Shown here: piece after piece, positions 34,283 to 44,490 of the stretch
Position numbering within the stretch: position 1 is the stretch's first letter
Layout: each line of letters opens with the position of its first letter
Assembly: GCA_964017045.1 (NCBI GenBank)
Contig: OZ024799.1
Location: forward strand, 28,159,596 to 28,223,595
Direction of reading: 5' to 3'
DNA: 64,000 nucleotides
DNA from: Omphiscola glabra
Taxonomy: Eukaryota > Mollusca > Gastropoda > Lymnaeidae
Position numbers and translations under genes: made by a program
Notes under the pieces: model-generated
The model's input: only the letters and a program-made list of their open reading frames with translations
The model's database searches: none
Told to the model about the DNA's origin: nothing

Positions 34283-34690
34283 CCGGTGCGTGACCAACCT
34301 CTGCCTGCCCCTGTGCTTGACTAACCTCCCTGACCCGGTGCTTGACTAACATCTCCCAGGCCCGGTGCTTGACTAACCTCCCTGGCCCGATGCTTGATAA
34401 CCTCCCTGGCCCGATGCTTGATTAACCTACCAGGCCCGGTGCTTGACTGACCTCTCCCAGGCCCGGTGCTTGACTAACCTCACAGGCCCGGTGCTTGACT
34501 AACCTCCCTGACCCGGTGCTTGACTAACCTCTGCCAGGCCCGGTGCTTGACTAAACTCCCTGCCCCGTTGCTTGACTGACCTCTCCCAGGCCCGGTGCTT
34601 GACTGACCTTTCCCAGGCCCGGTGCTTGACTAACCTCCCAGGCCCGGTGCTTGACTAACCTCTCCCTGGCCCAGTGTTTGAGTAACCTCC
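34283..34690. repeat. ~24-27 bp minisatellite, about 16 copies
   Basis: The unit is CCCGGTGCTTGACTAACCTC plus 2-7 variable bases (CCTG, TCCCAGG, TGCCAGG). The units differ in length and sequence, so the array is older or imperfectly homogenised. Confidence 0.95.
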
Positions 34691-35715
34691 ACCACCAAAT
34701 CCCCCCACAAAAAATTCCGTGTCGTTAACCCGGGGCCAAAGTTGTTGACGCACGGTGCAGCCCCCGACACACTGGAGCGGTGCCAGACCCTGGTATTGTA
34801 AAGTCTGCTCGGTCTAGGTCTAGCTAATCTAGTCACATTTCATTTCATTTTCTGGGTCAGATTAGGTGGTTTTGAGGGGGGGGGGGTCGGTCCAACTCCA
34901 GATGTTGTATGTAACCCACCTACACATCTTATGTTATGTTCACAATCATAATTTATCACTTTACGCAATCATAATGTGTCACATGTTACTTGTTAATTCT
35001 GCCCTGTGAAATAGCGAATATCTTAATATTGTTTTTTAAAACACTTTTTGGGCCCCCCCTCCCCCCGTGTGAAGAAGCCGTCACTACACCGGGCACCGCT
35101 GCGCACCGACTGGCAACCTCTGGGCTGGAGTATGAGGGACGGGACAAAATGGAAGGAAAACATTATTCTTTAACTATTTTAATAAATGTCTGACTCATTC
35201 TTGTTAAAGTTTAAGCTTCTTGTTTGGACTGATACATCTGTAAAAAAATAGAATAATTATATTTTTTATAATAAAAGGCTCTCGAGTCATTACTTTTACC
35301 ATGTAAGCTGTTTCTACACTACCCCACACGTTACACTTGTTTCCTCACGTCCTCCGATTATCCCACGGCCTTAGTTCCTCCATACTATCTTTAAAGGTCT
35401 TACTTCTCCGTGTACTTTCTCAATGTCTCGCTTGTCTTAAGTTTTGTTTTCCCTTCCTTTTTTCGGTTTACTATCTTTTACCCCCCCCCCACCCCCACCC
35501 CTCCTTTTCCTGTTTTTGGTGTTAACGCCAGTGTAATGCGATGAGAACAGGCCGAGATAGAGTCTGTCAATGGGAGATAGCTCTGCCGCGAAAGAATATC
35601 TTTGGACGGATTTCTGAACATCGACTATCTTTATTTCTGTAAACCTTTTGGCGACTAACGCTTCTAAAAATTACTGTCGACTGTTTTGGACTTTGGACGC
35701 CGTAAGAATCACGGT
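34691..35715. other. 1 kb without a recognised gene
   Basis: G-run near 34876-34886 and C-run near 35481-35490. Frames of 62-68 codons show no family motif. Confidence 0.45.
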
Positions 35716-36015
35716 CGTTAGGTTTGCTGGTGATGCCCGCGGCTTAGGTTTGTTGGTGATCGTATCAGTGATGTCCTTGACGTGGTTTTGTTGGTGATGC
35801 ACTTGGCGTAGGTTTGATGGTGATGCCCTTGGCGTAGGTTTGTTGGTGATGCCCATTACGTGAGTTTTGTTGATGATGCCCTCGGCGTAGGTTTGTTGGT
35901 GATGCCCTTGGCTTAGGTTTGTTAGTGATCTCCTTGGCGTAAGGTTTGTTAGTGATGTCCTTGGCGTAAGGTTTGTTGATGAGGCCCTTGGCATAGGTTT
36001 GGTAGTGATGTCCAT
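35716..36015. repeat. ~26-29 bp degenerate minisatellite, about 10 copies
   Basis: The unit is approximately CTTGGCGTAGGTTTGTTGGT followed by GATGCC, with length changes. A 114-codon - strand frame (T-N-L-T-P-R repeats) crosses it and I do not regard it as a gene. Confidence 0.92.
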
Positions 36016-36185
36016 GGCGTGCTTAATAATGAATGGGCGGTTACCGTATTTGTTTCCGTAAAGTCACGTGATGGCCAGAGAAATGGTTCATGACGTGAAA
36101 CGTTCACACATTGTGATTAATGAAGCCTTCCAGTAATGCATGGGGGGGGGGGGGGGGGAATCTGCTCATTATGTCAGCGGTGCTC

Positions 36186-36282
36186 CATCGAATATGTTGC
36201 ACCAAGTGTGTTGCGCCGAATGTGTTGCGCCGAGTGTATTGAACCGAGTGTGTTGCACCGAATGTGTTGCGCCGAGTGTGTT
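36186..36282. repeat. 14-bp minisatellite, left part (interrupted by a LINE)
   Basis: The unit is GTTGCGCCGAGTGT with GCACC/GCGCC and CGAATG/CGAGTG variants. The array resumes at about 36582-36625 (TATGTTGCGCCTCGTGTG), beyond an inserted retrotransposon fragment. Confidence 0.92.
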
Positions 36283-36572
36283 GATTGATTGATTGGATAT
36301 TTATATAGCGCTTGTATCCATGCTACTTTAGCATGCTCACTGCTTGTATCCGTGCTACTTTAGCATGCTCACTGCGCTCTGGTGTTCTTAAATCTGTTTA
36401 AAGAAAAAAGTCATTAAATGTTTCTTTAATGATTTTTTATTATTTTCAATTTCCCTCAAAGATTGGGGCAAACTGTTCCATATTTTTGGCGCTATCGCTT
36501 CAAATAAGCGCACTCCGTAAGACTTTTTTCTGTGTCCATCCACTCTGGGAAATCTTAGTAAGGACTGTGTGT
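36283..36572 (-). mobile_element. 3' end of a CR1/L2-like LINE inserted in a minisatellite
   Basis: On the - strand the frame ending in TAA at 36388-36390 reads LLRFPRVDGHRKK, SYGVRLFEAIAPK, IWNSLPQSLREIE, NNKKSLKKHLMTF. The pattern G-x-R-x-F-x-x-x-A-P-x-x-W-N-S-L-P, then spaced K/L residues, is the C-terminal signature of many CR1/L2/Rex-type ORF2 proteins. Behind the stop come two copies of GAGCATGCTAAAGTAGCA (28-30 bp spacing), then AGCGCTATATAAATATCCAA and (ATCA)n. Only the last ~60 codons and the 3' UTR are present, the usual 5' truncation of LINEs. Confidence 0.85.
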
Positions 36573-36581
36573 GTTATATAA

Positions 36582-36626
36582 TATGTTGCGCCTCGTGTGT
36601 TGCGCCGAGTGTGTTGCACCTAGATC
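36582..36626. repeat. 14-bp minisatellite, right part
   Basis: Three further GTTGCGCC(G/T)-GTGT units continue the array at 36186 beyond the LINE fragment. Confidence 0.85.
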
Positions 36627-36930
36627 GTTACAACGAATATATTCCACCAAATGTAAACGTGCTACATTGAATTTACAACGTCGTACAGGCTTCACTGTAT
36701 GCGTTATATCGAATCTGCTGCTGCTCGTTTTCTGATGTCAAAACAACAAACTTTACTTTGAAAATAATGACATTGCTTACTATCAAGTATTGCCTATTTA
36801 TTTAGCATCTCATCGGACCGTAAAATTGAACGTTTTGAATCTTATCCTTGGTTTTTTAATCAGGATGTAGAACGAATGATGGGACGTCTTTAGAAATGTT
36901 CTTACTTAACCATTCCATTCTTCCTTTCAG
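36627..36930. other. Unique sequence, no gene recognised
   Basis: Nothing recognised before the acceptor-like site at 36930. Confidence 0.4.
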
Positions 36931-37002
36931 CCCAGCACTCTCGAAATAGGCGCGCAAAAAATGATGCCGAAACCGTTCTCTGTCATTCTAATTACTCTTT
37001 AA
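36931..37002 (+). CDS. Weak candidate terminal exon
   Basis: A strong acceptor-like sequence CATTCTTCCTTTCAG precedes a frame PSTLEIGAQKMMP then KPFSVILITL ending in TAA. It is only 23 codons, with no recognisable motif. Listed because the pyrimidine tract is better than most in the window; chance is a real alternative. Confidence 0.2.
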   Translation, partial: PSTLEIGAQKMMPKPFSVILITL

Positions 37003-37161
37003 CAACACATCGGCCCAGTTGGAGGTGTATAAGACAAAGACTAAATTGGAACGCTAACCCCCACCAATTTTTCTTCTACCTGGAAAGATGCGGTACTGAG
37101 CGTACTGAGACTCTATTGGGAACGAAGAGGAAATCATTTGTGACGCGCGGTTGTGTTATAC

Positions 37162-37349
37162 CAGTGGTTCTCAACCTACCTAATGCCGCGACCCTTTAAC
37201 ACAGTTCCTCGTGTTGTGGTGATCCCACAACCATAAAATTATTTTAGTTTTTACTTCATAAATATGTGTTTTCCGATGGTCTTAGGCGACCCCTGTGTAA
37301 GGGTCGTTCGAGCCCCAAAGGGTGGTCAGCCACAGGCTTGGAACCGCTG
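37162..37349 (-). mobile_element. SPIN-like hAT MITE, copy 2 (inverted)
   Basis: It reads CAGTGGTTCTCAACCTACCT then AATGCCGCGACCCTTTAACA at the left and GGCTTGGAACCGCTG at the right, the reverse orientation of copy 1. It has the internal TTCCGATGGTCTTAGGCGAC block. No intact target duplication is visible (flanks TGTTATAC and TGCGAAAA). Confidence 0.88.
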
Positions 37350-38004
37350 TGCGAAAAAAGATGTGGGTGGGGGGGCTTTATAGAGGGCAGGCGCTAGGGA
37401 TTATGGGATTAAGGATGTAGGGGGGAAAGAAAAACATCTCGAAAAAAAAAAGGGGGGGGGGAGTGAGACCGGCCCATGGATTAGGACTGAAACGAAGAAC
37501 TGTCTGTGAAATTATAGACTCAGGGATGAACCGCTTGAAGGTGGCACTTGTAATGCGATATAGTAACAGCTTCTTTTGCGCGCGGGAAGAATGGAATTTT
37601 ATCTATCATTCACGGCTCAGCTAAAACCGCTGAAGTTCTGAGAGGTTTTGCTTCAAGTAGTTCAAGTAGGATTTTCTGTGTGTGTGTCGGTATGGGGGGG
37701 GGGGGGAGGGCAGGTATTTCTTTTTTCCTTTTGTGTGTTAAAATAAAATTATGTATTTGCTGCCCGATTTTGGGGGATGCGCGGGGCGGGGCGGGGGGGG
37801 AGTGTTGGGTTGGTGCGCTCCGCCCCCCACCCCGCCTACTTTCCTAAACTTCTACTCTTGTGTTAATGATGTAATGAGTTTTACAATCTTCGAAAGAGAG
37901 TAAGTATAAAATTATCTACACGTTTACAAATTTTTGGTTTATAAGAATTCAAGTAAAAAGCCATTTGACGACTTTGAATGTCATGGATTTATACGTTAAA
38001 GTTT
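37350..38004. other. Unique sequence between two SPIN-like copies
   Basis: G-runs near 37451-37461, 37696-37707 and 37783-37802 with a C-rich patch at 37821-37834. No gene. Confidence 0.45.
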
Positions 38005-38012
38005 GTCTAGTA

Positions 38013-38209
38013 CAGCGGTTCTCAACCTTATTAATGCCGCGACCCTTTAATACAGTCCCTCATGTTGTGGCGACCCCCAGCCATAAAATTATTTTTGTTT
38101 CTACTTCATAACTGTAGAGTATAAGTGTTTGAAGATGGTCTTAGGCGACCCATGGGAAAAGGGCGCGCGACCCCCAAAGGGGTCGCGACCCACAGGTTGA
38201 GAACCGCTG
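38013..38209 (-). mobile_element. SPIN-like hAT MITE, copy 3, intact ends
   Basis: The element starts CAGCGGTTCTCAACCTTATT and ends CCACAGGTTGAGAACCGCTG, with perfect 8-bp target repeats GTCTAGTA (38005-38012 and 38210-38217). It contains GATGGTCTTAGGCGACCCAT and GGGGTCGCGACCC. At 197 bp it is the best-preserved of the three copies. It is inverted relative to copy 1 and about 0.66 kb from copy 2 in the same orientation. Confidence 0.95.
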
Positions 38210-38365
38210 GTCTAGTATCTAGACACTGAAAGATAACTATTTCTACTATGAGGTCGTTTTTGTTGAAGATTGTAAGGGAAGGAAGTTGACCTAGAATGTT
38301 AAAACTCCACACCCAATTCCTCGAAATCCCTGCAGCTACGCGATCACCATCCTCTACCATCTCAA

Positions 38366-38695
38366 AGGATTTCTCCCTTCATCCTCAGCCCTCTCCACGG
38401 ATTTCTCCCTTCATCCGCCCTCTGCACGGATTTCTCCCTTCTTCCTCAACCCTCTCCACTGATTTCTCCCTTCATCCTCCGCCCTCTCCACGGATTTCTC
38501 CCTTCTTTCTCAACCCTCTCCACGGATTTCTCCCTTCATCCTCAGCCCTCTCCACAGATTTCTCCCTTCATCCTCCACCCTCTCCACAGATTTCTCCCTT
38601 CATCCTCCGCCCTCTCCACAGATTACTTCTTCATCCTCCGCCCTCTCCACGGATTTCTCCCGTCATCCTCTCCCACCTCCACCGATTTCTCACCA
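38366..38695. repeat. ~32-bp pyrimidine-rich minisatellite, about 10 copies
   Basis: The unit is CTCTCCACGGATTTCTCCCT followed by TCATCCTCCGCC. CACGG/CACAG and TCCGCC/TCAACC variants occur. The 157-codon + strand frame through it (S, P, L, F repeats) follows from the composition. Confidence 0.93.
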
Positions 38696-38817
38696 TTTAC
38701 CCCCATATGTCCCACCCAACCGCGTTAACAACCAAATCCCGTACATCGATCATTGCTATGTACGTTTGAAAATCTCATCCTCTGTCTGAGCAAATTTTTT
38801 GGATTTACTATGACGCA

Positions 38818-38925
38818 AGTCTCTTCTCTCTCTCTTCTCTCTCTCTCTCTTCTGTCTCTCTCCTCTCTCTCTCTCTCCCCCCCTCTCTCCTATCTCTCTC
38901 ACCTCCTCTCCACACACACATTCCT
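38818..38925. repeat. CT-rich microsatellite
   Basis: Imperfect (CT)n with TTCTCT and CCCCCTCTC interruptions, passing into CACACACA. Confidence 0.9.
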
Positions 38926-39398
38926 TAGGGTCAGCTATGCACCCAAAAAATGCTCAGACCATGTGAATAATGTTGAGATTAGTTGTGTGTTGTGCTTTGG
39001 GTACTTTTTATTTCTAAGACCCAAACTATCGCCTGGACACTTATTATTTAGGATAAACACAAACACTCATGCTTCATGCACACGACATCGTCTTAGAACT
39101 TCATTGATATGGTCAAGCTGTAACTGGGACCGCATGAAATCTCCGTACGTCACGTCGTCGGTATCCCTTTCTTTGTCTCTCCCTTCTCTGCCCCCACCCC
39201 CCTTACCACGGTGTCCTGGTCTGACCAGTCTTAAGTTCTCCTCCTTAATCTCCCCATTTCACGCCCTCACCTCACTAACTGCCTTAACCACCCGAAACAA
39301 TCCACCGCCGTCTCACTCATAAACTTTGACCCTCAATTTGAGAATCGCTCTTGCTTTGCAATGAAACCGTCGCACTAAATTCTCTTTGCGAATTCCCC
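38926..39398. other. Unique sequence, no gene recognised
   Basis: A pyrimidine-rich strand with a 189-codon + strand frame that starts in the microsatellite and has no domain. Confidence 0.45.
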
Positions 39399-39806
39399 GA
39401 TAGAGTTGCCTCTCCTACTGGCCCCGATAGAGTTGCCTCTCCTACTAGCCCCGATAGAGTTGCCTCTCCTACTAGCCCCGATAGAGTTGCCTCTCCTACT
39501 AGCCCTGATAGAGGTATCTCTCCTACTAGCCTTGATAGAGTACCTCTCCTACTAAGCCTTATAGTTGCCTCTCCTACTAGCCCCGATAGAGCTAACTCTC
39601 CTACTAGCCTTGATAGAGTTACCTCTCCTACTAACCCTGATAGTTGCCTCTCCTACTTGCCCTGATAGAGTTTCCTCTCCTACTAGCCCTGAAAGAGTTG
39701 CCACTCCTACTAGCCCTGATAGAGTTGCCTCTCCTACCAGCCCCGTTAGAGTTGCCTTTCCTACTAGCCCTGATTGTTGCCTCTCCTACTACTCCTGATA
39801 GTTGCC
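39399..39806. repeat. 27-bp minisatellite, about 15 copies
   Basis: The unit is CCCCGATAGAGTTGCCTCTC followed by CTACTAG. CCCCGATAG and CCCTGATAG alternate (CpG versus TpG), and several copies lack 3 bases (GATAGTTGCC). Repeated D-R-V-A-S-P-T-S-P frames on the + strand are by-products of the period. Confidence 0.95.
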
Positions 39807-39929
39807 TGTGCTTAAACCACGGGTCCTCTGCACTACTCGGTTCCCTACCTTAAATTTCTGTTACTATCTCCAAAACTAGGTTCCTTACCTTAATATCTGT
39901 AACCAAGTCCCATTCAACATTTTGATCTT

Positions 39930-40160
39930 TTCAAAGATATCCCACCACTAGGTTCTCTACTCTAATATCCCACCACTAGGTTCTCTCCCCTAACACCCCA
40001 CCACTTGGTTCTCTCTCCTAATACCCCACCACTTTGTTCTCTCCCCTAATACCCCACCACTAGGTTCTCTCCCCTAATACCCCACAACTATTTTCAGTCC
40101 CCTTATACCCCACCACTAGGCTCTCTCCCCTGATACCCCCACCAATGAGTTCTCTACCCC
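39930..40160. repeat. ~28-bp minisatellite, about 8 copies
   Basis: The unit is CCCCACCACTAGGTTCTCTC followed by CCCTAATA. Several substitutions per copy. Confidence 0.92.
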
Positions 40161-40624
40161 TGCTCTCATCCCTGGTCCCACCCATGTTACTCACTCAGCT
40201 GTTGACGTCTGTCATTCCGAGACATGTTTCTTAATTTACACCCCCCACCAAATCTCCCCACGCTCCTCTCCAAATCTGGTTTTGTTTAACGGCATACAAA
40301 ACCCGTGTTTTCCTTTCGTCTCCTATTCTTATCTGCCTGACATCTTCTCTTTGAGGGTTGGAGAGTATGCGTTTCTTTTTTTTCTTCTGTGTCTGTGTCC
40401 CCGCTTTGTATATGTTTATATGTCTAAGCGTATCTATGCAAAGAGAACGGGTATAATTGTTAGAAAAATAAATACATGCTAAACACGATGGTTTTACGCA
40501 ATGCCAGATGTAGAGAATCATCTTAAAGTAGGCCACTTGCCGTGTCAGCCCATTGTATTATTTTGAATTCGTCATGTAGTCTGAAGAAACAACTGACATA
40601 AATCTGGCCAGCTACATGCTATGC
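40161..40624. other. Unique sequence, no gene recognised
   Basis: Short overlapping frames only. Confidence 0.45.
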
Positions 40625-40762
40625 CAGGGGTCGGCAACGCCGTTAACAAAAATCATAATGATAGTCGACTTAAAAGTGAGTCTTCTAAGGTAGACTTGGA
40701 GGTTGTTGGCATGCTAAAGATCCTGCCTTGGCACTATATCACCACACGTTTTCCGACCCCTG
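40625..40762. mobile_element. Probable short hAT MITE
   Basis: It starts CAGGGGTCGGCAAC and its right end in reverse reads CAGGGGTCGGAAAAC, so 10 terminal bases match exactly and others partly. It is 138 bp and non-coding. The flanks TGCTATGC and TTACAACG do not match, so the target duplication has decayed. Confidence 0.6.
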
Positions 40763-40982
40763 TTACAACGCTCGTCTCCACGTGAAACTTGTCCAGACAT
40801 TCCGCGAATATCAAACACAGACATACAGCTTCCAGCCTAACTTGTGTGAGACTTTAGTAATCAGATTTGAAGATGCCTTAAACTTACTTGGTGGTTTCAG
40901 CTTAACGATGGCACGTAATAAAATGCGTCCAAAAAAAAGCCTCACTCACTTGGTTTTCCTAATACTTGACACAAATAAAGTG

Positions 40983-41310
40983 GCAATCTATATTAAGTCC
41001 TGAAATCTAGTCATGCTAGGGGGACATGCTGCTCATAAGAAGAGGTTGCAATCTGTATTAAGTCCTGAAATCTAGTCATGCTAGGAGGACATGCTGCTCA
41101 CAAGAAGAGGTTGCAATCTGTATTAAGTCCTGAAATCTAGTCATGCTAAGGGGACATGCTGCTCACAGGAAGAGGTGGCAATCTATATTAAGTCTTAACA
41201 TTTAGTCATGCTAAGGGGACATGCTGCTCACAGGAAGAGGTGGCAATCTATATTAAGTCCTGAAATTTAGCCATGCTAGGGGGACATGCTGCTCACAGTA
41301 AGCGGGAACA
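40983..41310. repeat. 65-bp tandem repeat, 5 copies
   Basis: The unit is GCAATCTATATTAAGTCCTG, AAATCTAGTCATGCTAGGGG, GACATGCTGCTCACAAGAAG, AGGTG. Spacing is exactly 65 bp across the array. The middle copies share GCTAAGGGG. Confidence 0.96.
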
Positions 41311-41645
41311 GATAATGTTCTGCGCATATCAGATCCACACCCATGATACCAGGTCATAAAATCGCCACAGCGGGTCACATATGGGGCACATGTGTCTCAC
41401 TGGTACAATCATGTCCAACAACCCAATCGGTGGTTCATAACTCGCCACCCTTGTTTTTGCGTTTTTATTTATAAATGATGAGTGATATATATACACACAC
41501 ATATATATACATACATACACGCAAATATACCGTATAATCATATTTTACAGAGTACCCCATCCCCGGGCCCTTACGTTTAAGAAAACAAACAACCCAAAAG
41601 ACAAAGTCTCATTAAGTCAGAGACTGGTTCATATCAAGTCATAGA
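41311..41645. other. Unique sequence, no gene recognised
   Basis: A short TA/CA-rich patch at 41486-41520. Confidence 0.45.
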
Positions 41646-41647
41646 CA

Positions 41648-41728
41648 GATGAGGCTAGGTCACCACCGTATGAGGCTAGGTCACTACCGTATGAGGCTAG
41701 GTCACTACCGTATGAGACTAGGTCAATC
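41648..41728. repeat. 21-bp repeat, 4 copies
   Basis: The unit is ATGAGGCTAGGTCACTACCG followed by T. The fourth copy is diverged. Confidence 0.92.
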
Positions 41729-41894
41729 CCGCATAGGACTGGGGCACGAGCAAACGATGTTGCAAGGGCAAAAAGGTCCGGGCAACCGAAAGGTACTTAT
41801 AAACAAACAACCCGGGTGCATTTCATGGGTTGGAAGAGGAGGCCTAGAACGCGTCTGATGACCACGTCATTAAAAGACATGAGAGTCTCACCGT

Positions 41895-42080
41895 TCATTT
41901 CTTGGTAATGATATTAATCATGTGTGTCCTTGAAAACCTTCATTTCTTGGTAACGGTATTAATGATGTGTGTCCTTGAAAACCTTCATTTCTTGGTAACG
42001 GTATTAATGATGTGTGTCCTTGAAAACCTTCATTTCTTGGTAACGGTATTAATGATGTGTGTCCTTGAAAACCTTCACAT
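41895..42080. repeat. 45-bp minisatellite, 4 copies
   Basis: The unit is TTCATTTCTTGGTAACGGTA, TTAATGATGTGTGTCCTTGA, AAACC. The first copy has ATGATATTAATC. The 149-codon + strand frame here (15-residue repeat with MMCVLENLHFLVTVL) continues into unique DNA without recognisable homology. Confidence 0.96.
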
Positions 42081-42570
42081 TATGGTTTCTCATTTCCCAG
42101 TTGTTGTTTTTTTTTTTACTTATCCTGGAATACCTAGAAATTCTGATGTTCTGCATCTTGGTCTATTACAAGTCGTCTCGTCTAAGTCTTTCCAGGCTGA
42201 GACTCTTGAGTGTGAGGCTGACGAATTGAGCAACTTTCCCTCACTTTTAACAAGATACAGCTCAATTCAAATAAAGTCGAACATTGCCCTGGTCATCTTC
42301 GCGTGCGAGCGGCGAACAACATATATGTTTGTATATGTCTTACTATGTTGATTTTGGGGAAGAAAAACACTACATAATATTACTGTAATTTGACACAGGA
42401 ACATACATGGGATAATCATATAACTAGAGCTCAGGTTTCCAACCTATGGGAGGTGACCTCAAAAATTGCGTTGCGAACTTCGCAGCGAAGGCTAAGAGAA
42501 GTAGTACTTTTTAAATAGTTTTTTTTTTTTTTTTTTTAATTGATCTAGTTACTTTAAGTTTTAGTTTCAA
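42081..42570. other. Unique sequence before the 34-bp array
   Basis: CAGGTTTCCAACCTATGGG at 42432 faintly resembles a hAT terminus, but no partner end was found. T-run at 42519-42537. Confidence 0.45.
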
Positions 42571-42573
42571 TTT

Positions 42574-43746
42574 CTATAATGAAATTAAGTAAGTCGCCAG
42601 TTGCGTTATATTGTGAAATTAAGTAAGTCGCCAGTTGCGTTATATTGTGAAATTAAGTAAGTCGCCAGTTGCGTTATATTGTGAAATTAAGTAAGTCGCC
42701 AGTTGCGTTATATTGTGAAATTAAGTAAGTCGCCAGTTGCGTTATATTGTGAAATTAAGTAAGTCGCCAGTTGCGTTATATTGTGAAATTAAGTAAGTCG
42801 CCAGTTGCGTTATATTGTGAAATTAAGTAAGTCGCCAGTTGCGTTATATTGTGAAATTAAGTAAGTCGCCAGTTGCGTTATATTGTGAAATTAAGTAAGT
42901 CGCCAGTTGCGTTATATTGTGAAATTAAGTAAGTCGCCAGTTGCGTTATATTGTGAAATTAAGTAAGTCGCCAGTTGCGTTATATTGTGAAATTAAGTAA
43001 GTCGCCAGTTGCGTTATATTGTGAAATTAAGTAAGTCGCCAGTTGCGTTATATTGTGAAATTAAGTAAGTCGCCAGTTGCGTTATATTGTGAAATTAATA
43101 AGTCGCCAGTTGCGTTATATTGTGAAATTAAGTAAGTCGCCAGTTGCGTTATATTGTGAAATTAAGTAAGTCGCCATTTGCGTTATATTGTGAAATTAAG
43201 TAAGTCGCCAGTTGCGTTATATTGTGAAATTAAGTAAGTCGCCAGTTGCGTTATATTGTGAAATTAAGTAAGTCGCCAGTTGCGTTATATTGTGAAATTA
43301 AGTAAGTCGCCAGTTGCGTTATATTGTGAAATTAAGTAAGTCGTCAGTTGCGTTATATTGTGAAATTAAGTAAGTCGCCAGTTGCGTTATATTGTGAAAT
43401 TAAGTAAGTCGCCAGTTGCGTTACATTGTGAAATTAAGTTAGTCGCCAGTTGCGTTACATTGTGAAATTAAGTAAGTCGCCAGTTGCGTTATATTGTGAA
43501 ATTAAGTAAGTCGCCAGTTGCGTTATATTGTGAAATTAAGTTAGTCGCCAGTTGCGTTATATTGTGAAATTAAGTAAGTCGCCAGTTGCGTTATATTGTG
43601 AAATTAAGTAAGTCGCCAGTTGCGGTATATTGTGAAATTAAGTTAGTCGCCAGTTGCGTTATATTGTGAAATTAAGTAAGTCGCCAGTTGCGTTATATTG
43701 TGAAATTAAGTAAGTCGCCAGTTGCGTTATATTGTGAAATTAAGTT
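42574..43746. repeat. 34-bp minisatellite, about 34 copies
   Basis: The unit is AAGTAAGTCGCCAGTTGCGT followed by TATATTGTGAAATT. Most copies are identical, and the few variants (CGTCAG, CGCCATTTG, TTACATTG, AAGTTAGTCG, GCGGTATA, one 2-3 bp loss near 43098) cluster in the 3' half. Each unit holds GTAAGT, an optimal 5' splice-site core. Both CpGs are intact in nearly every copy, indicating recent amplification. Confidence 0.98.
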
Positions 43747-44125
43747 TTACAATGTTTCCCTTTCCAAGAATTTACCCAATTAAAAGCCACCTATTTCCAA
43801 TATATCGTGAAAAGGATCACATTACTTCTATATGAATGAATGTTGTCGTGTCTTGAAAATCCTTGAGAACCTATGTACTGGAGCTACCGAGCTTAGTAAT
43901 TCAGCGCAGTTAGATTTCAATGCTACTGGCTTAAAGTAACAAAATAGTGAACATTTTTGTAAAAACCTTCACTTGATGACATTTAAACAAACAATAATGA
44001 TTTATTTTTTTAAAATGTCAACCCTTTAAAGTGACCCGGAGTGGGAAAACTTCCTGCTAAGTGTTTGGTTTACTCATAATCGTGCGGGATCCCGGGATAG
44101 AAATACTAATTCGCATACACACATT
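43747..44125. other. Unique sequence, no gene recognised
   Basis: Nothing beyond AT-rich DNA. Confidence 0.45.
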
Positions 44126-44127
44126 GG

Positions 44128-44182
44128 TCGGTACAACGAGGTGCGCTACAACGAGGTGCGCTACAACGAGGTGCGCTACAGC
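44128..44182. repeat. 15-bp repeat, about 3.5 copies
   Basis: GGTGCGCTACAACGA in direct tandem. Confidence 0.9.
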
Positions 44183-44402
44183 GCTAAATAAGTTCGTCTG
44201 GGTCATCGACACGTGTATATGGCTTCCGTTGTAAGACAGGCAGCGTAGCTCTCTTTGCCTATCGCCGTATAACAACCTTCGCGTTTTTCTGGTGACAAAG
44301 CGAAAAGTTCGATGATTAACTGGGTTTGTCTTTATAACTTCTCCGTTGGTTGTTTGGCACATATTGTTCGGATACAAATTCAGAATAAATGTCATTAAAT
44401 TT

Positions 44403-44490
44403 AAAGAAGATACACAAGTTGTGCTAAAGAAAATACAAATGTTATGCTAAAGAAGATACAAATGTTATGCTAAAGAAGATACAAATCATG
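44403..44490. repeat. 23-bp repeat, about 3.5 copies
   Basis: AAGATACAAATGTTATGCTA followed by AAG, with a first copy ACACAAGTTGTGCTA. Confidence 0.9.

Noticed and set aside
38106..38360. 84-aa - strand frame
   Set aside because: It is the SPIN-like MITE read through into its flank; MITEs of this kind do not encode proteins.
42432..42520. Another SPIN-like or hAT element (CAGGTTTCCAACCTATGGG)
   Set aside because: Only one terminus-like stretch, no inverted partner and no target duplication; the 34-bp array follows at once.
42574..43746. CRISPR array
   Set aside because: The units are contiguous with no unique spacers, and the setting is a eukaryotic genome without cas genes. The same applies to the other arrays.
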